A stretch of 8,020 nt of DNA, taken from Phycisphaerales bacterium UBA2402 (lineage in GTDB: Bacteria; Planctomycetota; Phycisphaerae; Phycisphaerales; UBA1924). Of this stretch, positions 1 to 5,818 are shown piece after piece. The notes under the pieces are model-generated. The model made no database searches and was not told the origin of the DNA. It saw nothing but the letters and a program-made list of their open reading frames with translations. The number at the start of each line of letters is the position of its first letter. Position 1 is the stretch's first letter. Where the stretch lies: the NCBI GenBank assembly GCA_002343715.1, contig DDSA01000205.1, forward strand, positions 1 to 8,020, written 5' to 3'. The position numbers were made by a program, and so were the translations under genes.

Positions 1-22
1 ATGCCGCGGTTTACGGCCGTTT

Positions 23-53
23 CCCACTCCACCCCCACTCCACCCCCCTACCC
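23..53 (-). other. G-quadruplex motif upstream of the transporter gene
   Basis: On the plus strand four C-tracts of 3, 5, 6 and 3 bases lie at 23-25, 32-36, 43-48 and 51-53. Read on the minus strand they are G-tracts with loops of 2, 6 and 6 bases, which meets the usual G3+N1-7 rule for a quadruplex. The two six-base loops are identical (TGGAGT), so the block is also a short imperfect tandem repeat of about 11 bases. It ends 26 bases before the start codon at 80, on the template strand of that gene. A regulatory role is inference; the pattern itself is directly visible. Confidence 0.5.
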
Positions 54-79
54 AGCTCTCCACTGCCGGAACACCGATC

Positions 80-862
80 ATGCCCACACCCGATCACCGC
101 GCGGTTCTCGCGTCCCAGCACGAGTTCAGCGTCGCGCAACGCCTGTACGTCTGGCTCGCGTGTTTCTTCTGCGCTTGCCTGCTCATCGCGGACATCGTGG
201 GGATCAAGCTCTTCAGAATCCCCCTCCCCTTCTCGTTCCGGGTGCCGTGGGCCGACCAGCCCATCGACGCCATCGAGCACACCTGCGGCATGATCACGTT
301 CCCGGTCACGTTCCTGCTGACCGACCTGGTGAACGAGTATTACGGCAAGAAGGGGGCGCGACGGATCACGTGGATCGCGCTCTCGATGGGCCTCTTCGTG
401 TTCGTCATCATGAACATCGCCCAGTACCTGCCGTACCTGAACGCCCCGTACAACGTGAAGCCCGAATCGTTCGATGCCGTCTTCGGATCGGCCAAGGGGA
501 TGTACATCGCGTCGATGGTCGCCTTTCTCGCGGGGCAGTTGAGCGACATCTCGCTCTTCGCGCTCTTCAAGCGGCTGACGGGAGGGAGGATGATCTGGCT
601 CCGCGCGACGGGCAGCACGGTGGTGTCTCAGATGATCGACAGTTTCTTCGTGAGTTTCGTGGCGTTCTACCTGTGGCGCAAGGTCTTCCCAGACCCCGCC
701 ACGCCCGCGGCCCCTTTCGAGGATGTGCTCAAGATCGCCGCCACGGGCTACATGCTGAAGTTTGTCGTGGCCGTCGCCATCACGCCCCTCATCTACGCCG
801 GGCACGGGATGATCCACCGATGGGTGGGGCTGACACCCCTCCCCGCCGAGTTGAAGGGGTAG
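80..862 (+). CDS. YhhQ/VUT-family queuosine precursor transporter
   Basis: An inner-membrane protein of 260 residues, the usual size for the YhhQ (VUT, DUF165) family, whose characterised members import queuosine precursors such as preQ0 and preQ1 for tRNA modification. About six hydrophobic segments are visible, near residues 22-45, 70-84, 97-118, 141-164, 183-200 and 226-246. Family signatures are TFPVTFLLTDLVNEYYGKK (residues 73-91) and the AGQLSDI...LRATGSTVVSQMIDS region (151-188), including the conserved GS.VVSQ.IDS element. The ATG at 80 has only a weak ribosome binding site (CGGA), but it places the first membrane segment where the family expects it. The gene is monocistronic in view and converges on the MlaE gene, with 5 bases between their stop codons. 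No queuosine biosynthesis gene and no preQ1 riboswitch is visible nearby, so the substrate is assigned from family alone. Confidence 0.87.
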   Translation: MPTPDHRAVLASQHEFSVAQRLYVWLACFFCACLLIADIVGIKLFRIPLPFSFRVPWADQPIDAIEHTCGMITFPVTFLLTDLVNEYYGKKGARRITWIALSMGLFVFVIMNIAQYLPYLNAPYNVKPESFDAVFGSAKGMYIASMVAFLAGQLSDISLFALFKRLTGGRMIWLRATGSTVVSQMIDSFFVSFVAFYLWRKVFPDPATPAAPFEDVLKIAATGYMLKFVVAVAITPLIYAGHGMIHRWVGLTPLPAELKG

Positions 863-867
863 CGCCG

Positions 868-1698
868 CTAGACCAGTTTCATCGCGAAAAAGACCGCGGT
901 GAAGGCCAGGTCCGCCAGCACGATCGCGACCACCGATTGCACCACGGTGTAGGTCGTGGCCTTGCCCACGCCCGCGGCACCGCCCTCGACCGAAAGACCG
1001 TTCGAGCAGGCGATGGTCCCGATCAAGAGCCCGAAGACCGTGCTCTTGGCGATGCCCGTGGCGAAGTCCACCGGCTTGGTCTGGGCGAGGAGGTTGGTCA
1101 TGAACGTGGTCATGGGGATGTCGAGCACCGTCACCGAGATCGCCAGCGCCGCAGACACCGCCACCAAGTCGGCGATCACCGCCAGAATCGTCATGCTCAC
1201 CACCGAGGCCACGACACGGGGCACGACCAGATAGCGGATCGGGTCCAGCGCGAGGGATTCCAGCGCCTCGATCTCTTCGCTGACGACCATGGTGCCGATC
1301 TCCGCCGCGATCGAGGCCCCGGCGAATCCGGTCAGGACGATGGCCCCGATGAGCGGGCCCAGTTCGCGGAGTATGGCGATGCCCACGATGTTGGCGACGG
1401 CTTCCTTCTGTCCGAACTCCTCGAGGGGCGGAGCGAGTTGGAACGCGAGGATCAGGCCCACGCACGCCGCGACCAGCGACACGATGAACACGCTCCGCAC
1501 GCCCACGCGCACCATCTGCGTGATGATCCCGGGCACGCCCAGCCGAACTCGCCGCAGCACCAGACCCCGCCCGATCCACATCGCGGTGTCGATGAGCAGC
1601 CACCCCCCTTTGCCGACATGCTCGAGCGCGTTGAGGAACTTCGCCCCGATGAGTTCGAGGGGAAAGGTCAGCACGCGGGCGAGGGAGGGCGTGGGCAC
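868..1698 (-). CDS. MlaE-family ABC transporter permease (YrbE type)
   Basis: The membrane permease of an MlaFED-type ABC transporter, a class that moves phospholipids or other hydrophobic molecules between inner and outer membrane. At 276 residues it has normal family length. The N-terminal part (1-60) carries an amphipathic interfacial helix, followed by membrane segments near 68-90, 100-125, 158-190, 215-235 and 250-272. The family signature is clear: ILRELGPLIGAIVLTG (109-124), then GASIAAEIGTMVVSEEIEAL (127-146), then DPIRYLVVPR (152-161). The start is GTG with AGGA ten bases upstream. It lies 15 bases after the STAS gene, whose stop is a tandem TAG TAG, so the two are surely co-transcribed. 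The ATPase (MlaF) and the MCE-domain subunit (MlaD) that such a permease needs are not in the window and must be encoded elsewhere. It is the last gene of its operon. Confidence 0.92.
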   Translation of the reverse strand: MPTPSLARVLTFPLELIGAKFLNALEHVGKGGWLLIDTAMWIGRGLVLRRVRLGVPGIITQMVRVGVRSVFIVSLVAACVGLILAFQLAPPLEEFGQKEAVANIVGIAILRELGPLIGAIVLTGFAGASIAAEIGTMVVSEEIEALESLALDPIRYLVVPRVVASVVSMTILAVIADLVAVSAALAISVTVLDIPMTTFMTNLLAQTKPVDFATGIAKSTVFGLLIGTIACSNGLSVEGGAAGVGKATTYTVVQSVVAIVLADLAFTAVFFAMKLV

Positions 1699-1713
1699 AG
1701 GTCTGAGGTCCTA

Positions 1714-2064
1714 CTACGTTGCGAGGGCCGCCTCGACCGAATCAACGATGCGGAAGACGGTGTGCAGGCGGGCGATCTCGAAGACGGCCCGCACGCGGGG
1801 CGTCAGCCCGGCCAGAACCAGCGGTACCTGCGTCCGTTTGGAAATCTGCAGCGCCTCGACCAGCGTGGCCAGGCCCGGCGTGGCCATGTACGAAACCCCG
1901 GAAAGGTCCGCCACGATGCGGCGCGGCCTGCGGTCGAAGGCTTCTCTGATCGACTGGCGCAGCACGGGGGATTCATGGTAACTCACCTCGCCGGAAGGGA
2001 AGAGCACCAGCGTGCCGTCTTCATACGTCCGGCTTGTGACCGTGATCGGGTTCTTCTCAGGCAC
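1714..2064 (-). CDS. STAS-domain protein (anti-sigma factor antagonist / MlaB-like)
   Basis: A single-domain STAS protein of 116 residues, the fold of SpoIIAA, RsbV and MlaB. The core reads VADLSGVSYMATPGLATLVE (residues 51-70). The usual phosphosite motif D-S-[ST]-G is replaced by A61-T62-P63-G64, so the only phosphorylatable residue there is Thr62. E. coli MlaB also has Thr at this place. A second conserved region, LVLAGLTPRVRAVFEI, matches the fold's C-terminal half. I chose the GTG at 2064 because a strong GAGGAGG lies five bases upstream and the STAS fold begins straight after it; an ATG at 2154 would add 30 residues of Arg/Ala-rich sequence inside the upstream gene. It overlaps the kinase gene by 8 bases and precedes the MlaE permease. 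It could be a target of the kinase, a regulatory subunit of the transporter, or both. Confidence 0.88.
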   Translation of the reverse strand: MPEKNPITVTSRTYEDGTLVLFPSGEVSYHESPVLRQSIREAFDRRPRRIVADLSGVSYMATPGLATLVEALQISKRTQVPLVLAGLTPRVRAVFEIARLHTVFRIVDSVEAALAT

Positions 2065-2542
2065 AGGGGCCTCCTCGCTCGCAGCAGCCGCGGTTGGGGG
2101 CCGATTCGCCCGGGTCCAGTTTCTTCTCCAGCGTGAGGCGCATGCCCAAGCCACCCTCTCGCTTCTCGTACTTCACGTTGTCCATCACCTCGCGGATGAT
2201 GTGAACGCCCAGCCCGCCGGGGCGGATGTCCGCGAGGTCGCGGCTCTTGATCTGCTCGGGTTCCACCTGCCGCCCTTCATCCTCGATCACGATGCGGAAA
2301 CCCTCCGTCACTCCGCCCGACTCGCGGCGAGAAATGCTGAGCCAGATGGGAAGGTCGGTTCGCTTTTCATACCCGTGATTCATGACGTTGGCCAGCGCCT
2401 CATCCACCGCGAGGGCGATCTTGTTCGCCGCACCATCGCTGAATCCACACCGGCGTGACAGGAGATTCACCATCTCGCGGATGGCGCAGAGGTACGCCGG
2501 GTTGCTCCGGAACTCGATCTTGATCTCCGGGGATTGGCTCAC
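2057..2542 (-). CDS. RsbW/SpoIIAB-like ATP-binding serine/threonine kinase (anti-sigma type)
   Basis: A GHKL-fold ATPase of 161 residues, similar in size to SpoIIAB and RsbW. These proteins phosphorylate a STAS-domain partner and bind either that partner or a sigma factor. The N box is D47-E48-A-L-A-N52-V-M-N-H56-G-Y, with the expected Glu and Asn. The G1 box is E87-D88-E-G90-R-Q, and the glycine-rich lid is RPGGLGVHIIREVMDNVKYE (107-126). The last strand is GGLGMRLTLEKKL (130-142), followed by a Cys/Gly-rich tail. I chose the GTG at 2542 because it makes a GTGA overlap with the stop of the lipoprotein gene and places the fold near the N terminus. An ATG at 2605 would add 21 Arg/Gly-rich residues. 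The STAS gene follows with an 8-base overlap, making it the natural substrate. No sigma factor or PP2C phosphatase gene is in view. Confidence 0.88.
   Translation of the reverse strand: MSQSPEIKIEFRSNPAYLCAIREMVNLLSRRCGFSDGAANKIALAVDEALANVMNHGYEKRTDLPIWLSISRRESGGVTEGFRIVIEDEGRQVEPEQIKSRDLADIRPGGLGVHIIREVMDNVKYEKREGGLGMRLTLEKKLDPGESAPNRGCCERGGPCA
2070..2076 (-). promoter_or_regulatory. Ribosome binding site that fixes the STAS gene start
   Basis: On the minus strand GAGGAGG is followed by a five-base spacer (CCCCT) and then GTG at 2064. It is the best Shine-Dalgarno site in the window and lies inside the last codons of the kinase gene. It is the reason to prefer the GTG over the in-frame ATG at 2154, and it would let ribosomes reinitiate after the kinase stop codon at 2059-2057. 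Confidence 0.75.
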
Positions 2543-2901
2543 GCGCCGGCCCCCATGCCCGCCGCGGGCGCGGCGGAGGATCGTTCGGCGATGTGCCGCT
2601 CCCATCGGGCGATGGCGGCATCGCGCTCGCCGGGTGGAGCGCCGTAGTCATACCCGAACGTTTCGCCCGTCATGCGCCGCAGAGACGTGATGGCCAGGAG
2701 TCTCGTCGCGGGATCATCGCTCCGCAGCATCCGCACCAGATCCGGAACGCTGGCCGCATCGGACGCGGCGGCTGCCTGCACGATCGCCGCGTTGCGGGCC
2801 GCGGGCTCGGGAGAGTCGAAGGACGGATGGATCGCGGGGCCGCACCCCGCGGTGGCGGCGGCCGGCATCAGCATTGCCGCGAACAAACGACCCTCGATCA
2901 T
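2539..2901 (-). CDS. Small HEAT-repeat-like lipoprotein
   Basis: A predicted lipoprotein of 120 residues. From the ATG at 2901 it has a hydrophobic stretch (residues 6-18) ending in a lipobox-like A-T-A-G-C with Cys20 as the lipidation site. The mature part holds two alpha-helical repeats of HEAT type, near 36-57 (AARNAAIVQAAAASDAASVP) and 58-78 (DLVRMLRSDDPATRLLAITS), then ITSLRRMTGETFGYDYGAPP and a helix with a conserved-looking ARWERH. An Ala/Gly-rich tail ends the protein. I recall similar FGYD-containing HEAT lipoproteins in planctomycetes, but I cannot verify this here. An ATG at 2934 is an alternative start, with GAGGTG eleven bases upstream; it would give a 30-residue leader. It is the first gene of the operon and shares GTGA with the kinase gene. 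Its role is unknown; a scaffold or envelope sensor is only a guess. Confidence 0.72.
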   Translation of the reverse strand: MIEGRLFAAMLMPAAATAGCGPAIHPSFDSPEPAARNAAIVQAAAASDAASVPDLVRMLRSDDPATRLLAITSLRRMTGETFGYDYGAPPGERDAAIARWERHIAERSSAAPAAGMGAGA

Positions 2902-2908
2902 CGGAAGG

Positions 2909-2939
2909 ATTGTACCCGGCGGCCGTGGTGACATACCAA
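2909..2939 (-). promoter_or_regulatory. Possible promoter of the lipoprotein-kinase-STAS-permease operon
   Basis: On the minus strand TACAAT (2914-2909) matches the -10 consensus TATAAT at five of six bases. TTGGTA (2939-2934) matches the -35 consensus at four of six, but the 19-base spacer is longer than ideal. Only seven bases separate TACAAT from the ATG at 2901, so transcription would begin at or next to the start codon and give a leaderless message. This region (2902-3051) is also the divergent spacer to the secreted-protein gene. On the plus strand only a weak TATGCT (2971-2976) without a good -35 is visible. All of this is pattern matching to the sigma-70 consensus. Confidence 0.25.
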
Positions 2940-3051
2940 GCCACGCACCTCACGACTCACCCGAACGTGCTATGCTCATCGGTCCGCGCACGCGGCGGCA
3001 TTCAAGGAGCCGAACCGCGACGCGACACCCACCGCAGGGAGAAAGTGTCAC

Positions 3052-4182
3052 ATGAAACAAGTCCTGTCACGTTCGTTCGCGCTCGCGTTCGCGTTCGTGG
3101 CGTTCGCCTTCCTCGCACCTCTCGCGCACGCCCAGGGCGAGACCATCACCGAGGATGATGTCATCTCCGGCGTGATGGAGATCGAGTTCGCCACCCGCAG
3201 CAACCTGGATTCCACCGGCGACCTCAAGGAAGGGTCCGCCGCGCTGGGAGTGAAGGACAAGTACAAGTTCAACCTGAACGTCGCCAAAACGACCAACTTC
3301 ACCGGCGAGATCCGCCGCCAGCCCAACCTGTACACCAAGACCCTTCAGCGCAAGAAGCAGGATGCGCTGCTCGAGTACTCCATCGACCTCGCCCTGTTCA
3401 ATCCCAAAGACCTGAAGCAGAAGAGAACCGTGGGCAAGTGGGTCGGAACCATCCCTGTCGACACCGCCACCGGGGCCTACGACCTCGCGGGCGGCATCGC
3501 GAAAGAAAGCCCGCTGCGGATCCAGGTCGACACGATGGGCAAGGCGCAGGGCTTTGAAGAGAAGTTCGGAGGCCGCCTGATCGGCAAGGCGGAGAAGAAG
3601 GAGAATCTCGCCCAAGCGACATACAAACGTCTGATCGGCAACAAAACGGTTGACTTTGTCGTCAAGCGTTCCGATCCGATGCGATTCGAGAACATCGTTC
3701 TCGCCCGTGGACCCGTGGACATCTACCCCCGGACCAGCGTCAACGGTCGCCTCGATTACGACTACGAAACCGGCAACTGGATCACCGACGGGATCAAGTT
3801 CCGCTACACGCTCGACGGCAAGGAGGTCGAGGACATCCTGACCGGCACGATCAAGTGGGTCGAGGACCCCGACCGAAAGAGCAACGGCAAGGGCGCCTAC
3901 GAGTTTAATCTGCGATTCAACGAGGACAAGAACAAGAGCGCTTCCTCAGAGGCCGCGGCGTTCGATCAGATGTCCGCCGAAGACGCCTTCTTCGCGGTGG
4001 ACAACACCGTTCCCTGCCTGACGGGTAAAGTCCACTACACCGACACGTTCGCGGGCGGCGGTGAAACACCCATCCAGAGCAAGGTGGAGTTCCGGCTGAA
4101 CGCGAACAAACTCACCAAGCAGCAGGTGATCAACTTCTTCAAGTTGTGGATGCTCGCCGTCGGTCCCACGAACGACGAGTGA
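3052..4182 (+). CDS. Secreted protein of unknown function
   Basis: I do not recognise this 376-residue protein. It begins with a clear Sec signal peptide: K2 and R7, a hydrophobic core rich in Phe and Ala (9-24), and a likely cleavage after AHA (residue 27, before Gln28). The mature part is rich in Lys, Asp and Glu, with alternating polar/hydrophobic runs that suggest mostly beta structure, for example RTSVNGRLDYDYETGNWITD (near 227-246). It has one cysteine (in TVPCLTGK), no lipobox, no membrane anchor, and no catalytic motif I can name. Near the C terminus are AEDAFFAVDNTVPC and KLTKQQVINFFKLWMLAVG. AGGGAG ten bases before the ATG supports the start. It is transcribed alone, away from the MlaE operon, and an intrinsic terminator lies about 100 bases downstream. 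It presumably acts in the periplasm or outside the cell. Confidence 0.85.
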   Translation: MKQVLSRSFALAFAFVAFAFLAPLAHAQGETITEDDVISGVMEIEFATRSNLDSTGDLKEGSAALGVKDKYKFNLNVAKTTNFTGEIRRQPNLYTKTLQRKKQDALLEYSIDLALFNPKDLKQKRTVGKWVGTIPVDTATGAYDLAGGIAKESPLRIQVDTMGKAQGFEEKFGGRLIGKAEKKENLAQATYKRLIGNKTVDFVVKRSDPMRFENIVLARGPVDIYPRTSVNGRLDYDYETGNWITDGIKFRYTLDGKEVEDILTGTIKWVEDPDRKSNGKGAYEFNLRFNEDKNKSASSEAAAFDQMSAEDAFFAVDNTVPCLTGKVHYTDTFAGGGETPIQSKVEFRLNANKLTKQQVINFFKLWMLAVGPTNDE

Positions 4183-4283
4183 TCCTTGATGGTCGGCAAG
4201 GTAGCGGCCCCCCTTCCGGGTCGACAAGCCGAAACTCCAACCGTGAAACTCACAGCCTGAACTCCGATTCATAAAGCACCCCA

Positions 4284-4312
4284 GGCCCGCCCCATCCGGG
4301 CGGGCCTTTTTT
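4284..4312 (+). terminator. Rho-independent terminator
   Basis: A perfect 9-bp stem (GGCCCGCCC at 4284-4292 paired with GGGCGGGCC at 4298-4306) closes a five-base loop (CATCC) and is followed by six T residues (4307-4312). It ends transcription coming from the secreted-protein gene. The T-tract is only on the plus strand, so it acts in that direction. It sits unusually close to the next start codon at 4328. The rest of the spacer (4183-4327) shows no gene and no convincing promoter. Confidence 0.9.
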
Positions 4313-4327
4313 GATGAAAGCACACAC

Positions 4328-5815
4328 ATGGCCCAGTTGTACACCCGTCTTGCCCGCCGTTTCGCGCCCGACACGGTTTCTCCCATCTCGCGCCGGGAGG
4401 TGCTTCGCGCCTCGCTGATCGCGGGATCGGGGCTTCTTCTTTCCGGCCCGCTGGGTGGCCTGACCCGCCGCCCCGCGCTCGCGGGCAAGCGCATCGTGAT
4501 CGTGGGCGCCGGCTTCGCGGGCCTGGCGTGCGGCTATGAACTCAAGGCCGCGGGGTACGACGTTACGCTGATCGATGCCCGCACCCGCGTCGGCGGACGC
4601 GTGCTCTCCTTCAACAAGTCGTTCAGCGAGTTCGTGCCGGGCAAGAACGTGGAGGGCGGCGCCGAACTGATCGGCAGCAACCATCCGACCTGGGTCGCCT
4701 ACGCCGACAAGTTCGGCCTCGAGTTCCTCGATGTCACCGAGGACGAGGAACTCTCCGCCCCGGTGATACTCGGGGGCAAGCGGCTCTCCGACGAAGAGGC
4801 CGAGGAACTCTACAAAGAGATCGAAGAGGCCTGCCACAGCATGAACGACGCGGCACGGGAGATCAACGCAGACGAACCGTGGAAAAGCAAGGACGCCGAG
4901 TCGCTCGACAAAAAGAACCTTCAGCAATGGATCGACGGGCTGGCCGTCGGCGACCTCGGCAAGAAAGGCCTCTCGCTCACCCTGTCGGCGGATAACGGTG
5001 TCGAGGCCTCACGCCAGAGTTACCTGGGCAATCTCGCCATGATCAAGGGGGGCGGCCTCGAGAAGTTCTGGTCCGACAGCGAGGTCTACCGCTGCAAGGG
5101 CGGCAACGAGCAACTGGCGCACAAACTCGCGGAGCAGATCGGCGCCGACCGCATCGTGCTGGGCCTGCCCGTCACCGAGATCACGCAGAAAGGCACGGGC
5201 ATGATCGTCTCCTGCAAGGACGGCCGCACGCTCGAATGCGACGACGTGGTCCTCGCCGTCGCCCCCACGGTCTGGAACCGGATCAAGGTCGCCATCCCCG
5301 GCGGGCTGGCGCCGCAGATGGGGAGCAACGTGAAGTATCTCTCACGCGTCAAGAAGGCATTCTGGCTGGACGGCAAACTCTCACCCTGGGCGCTCACCGA
5401 TGAGTTCGTGTCCATGACCTGGGACGCCACCGACCAGCAGGGCGAAGAGGGTGAGATGTGCCTGACGTGTTTCAGCGGCGGCGCGGCGAGCGACAAGGCC
5501 AGGTCTTTCGAGCCCCCGGCCCGCAAGGAGGCCTACGCCGCGGCACTCGAATCGCTCTACCCGGGGTTCAACGAGAACTTCGTCGAGAGTCGCTTCATGG
5601 ACTGGCCGGGGGACCAATGGGTCAAGGCGAGTTACTCCTTCCCCGCGCCGGGACAGGTCACGGCCCACGGCCCGACACTCCGCAACGGCCTCGGGAAACT
5701 GCACTTCGCGGGCGAGCACTGCTGCTACCAGTTCGTCGGGTTCATGGAAGGCGCGTTGCACTCCGGAGTCTCGCTCGCCAAGCGGCTCGCGGTGCGCGAC
5801 GGGGCGGCGAAGTAA
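4328..5815 (+). CDS. Tat-exported FAD-dependent amine oxidase
   Basis: A flavin-containing amine oxidase of 495 residues, of the monoamine/polyamine oxidase family, oxidising an unknown amine with release of hydrogen peroxide. A twin-arginine signal is present: S21-R-R-E-V-L followed by a hydrophobic stretch (28-42), so the folded FAD protein is probably exported. The FAD-binding Rossmann motif is RIVIVGAGFAGLACGYELKA (55-74), followed by LIDARTRVGGR (81-91). By alignment to MAO-B from memory, K336 in GSNVKYLSRVKKAFW matches the flavin lysine. Y436 and F472 match the two aromatic cage tyrosines, and S435 stands where MAO carries its flavin-linked cysteine, so FAD should be non-covalent. The C terminus has the usual FAGEH (460-464) and GFMEGA (471-476). 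The ATG has only a weak binding site (GATGAAAG), but it is the one start that keeps a full Tat leader. It converges on the methyltransferase gene with a 3-base gap. Confidence 0.9.
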   Translation: MAQLYTRLARRFAPDTVSPISRREVLRASLIAGSGLLLSGPLGGLTRRPALAGKRIVIVGAGFAGLACGYELKAAGYDVTLIDARTRVGGRVLSFNKSFSEFVPGKNVEGGAELIGSNHPTWVAYADKFGLEFLDVTEDEELSAPVILGGKRLSDEEAEELYKEIEEACHSMNDAAREINADEPWKSKDAESLDKKNLQQWIDGLAVGDLGKKGLSLTLSADNGVEASRQSYLGNLAMIKGGGLEKFWSDSEVYRCKGGNEQLAHKLAEQIGADRIVLGLPVTEITQKGTGMIVSCKDGRTLECDDVVLAVAPTVWNRIKVAIPGGLAPQMGSNVKYLSRVKKAFWLDGKLSPWALTDEFVSMTWDATDQQGEEGEMCLTCFSGGAASDKARSFEPPARKEAYAAALESLYPGFNENFVESRFMDWPGDQWVKASYSFPAPGQVTAHGPTLRNGLGKLHFAGEHCCYQFVGFMEGALHSGVSLAKRLAVRDGAAK

Positions 5816-5818
5816 CGG

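Noticed and set aside
1..79. A preQ1 riboswitch before the queuosine-type transporter
   Set aside because: The short C-rich leader shows no H-type pseudoknot or A-rich tail; more sequence upstream of the window would be needed to judge further.
11..1603. A 530-codon open frame on the minus strand
   Set aside because: It is Arg/Gly/His-rich and lies out of frame with the MlaE gene and antisense to the transporter gene, both of which have clear family signatures.
1289..1981. A 230-codon plus-strand frame rich in Ser, Thr and Arg
   Set aside because: It is the antisense shadow of the MlaE and STAS genes; there is no ribosome binding site or recognisable domain.
1..2136. A 711-codon open frame on the plus strand running through the transporter and antisense to the mlaE operon
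   Set aside because: Its translation is dominated by Arg, His, Gly and Asp with no hydrophobic core or motif. It covers three well-supported genes, and long spurious frames are expected in GC-rich DNA.
2065..2154. An N-terminal extension of the STAS gene from the ATG at 2154
   Set aside because: The extra 30 residues are not STAS-like and lie wholly inside the kinase gene; the GTG at 2064 has a much better ribosome binding site.
4231..4275. A possible promoter for the amine oxidase (GTGAAA with CATAAA)
   Set aside because: The spacing of 21 bases is too long for a sigma-70 promoter and the -35 match is poor.
4250..4927. A 225-codon minus-strand frame opposite the amine oxidase
   Set aside because: The amine oxidase has its Tat signal and FAD motif in this stretch; the opposite frame shows no family features.
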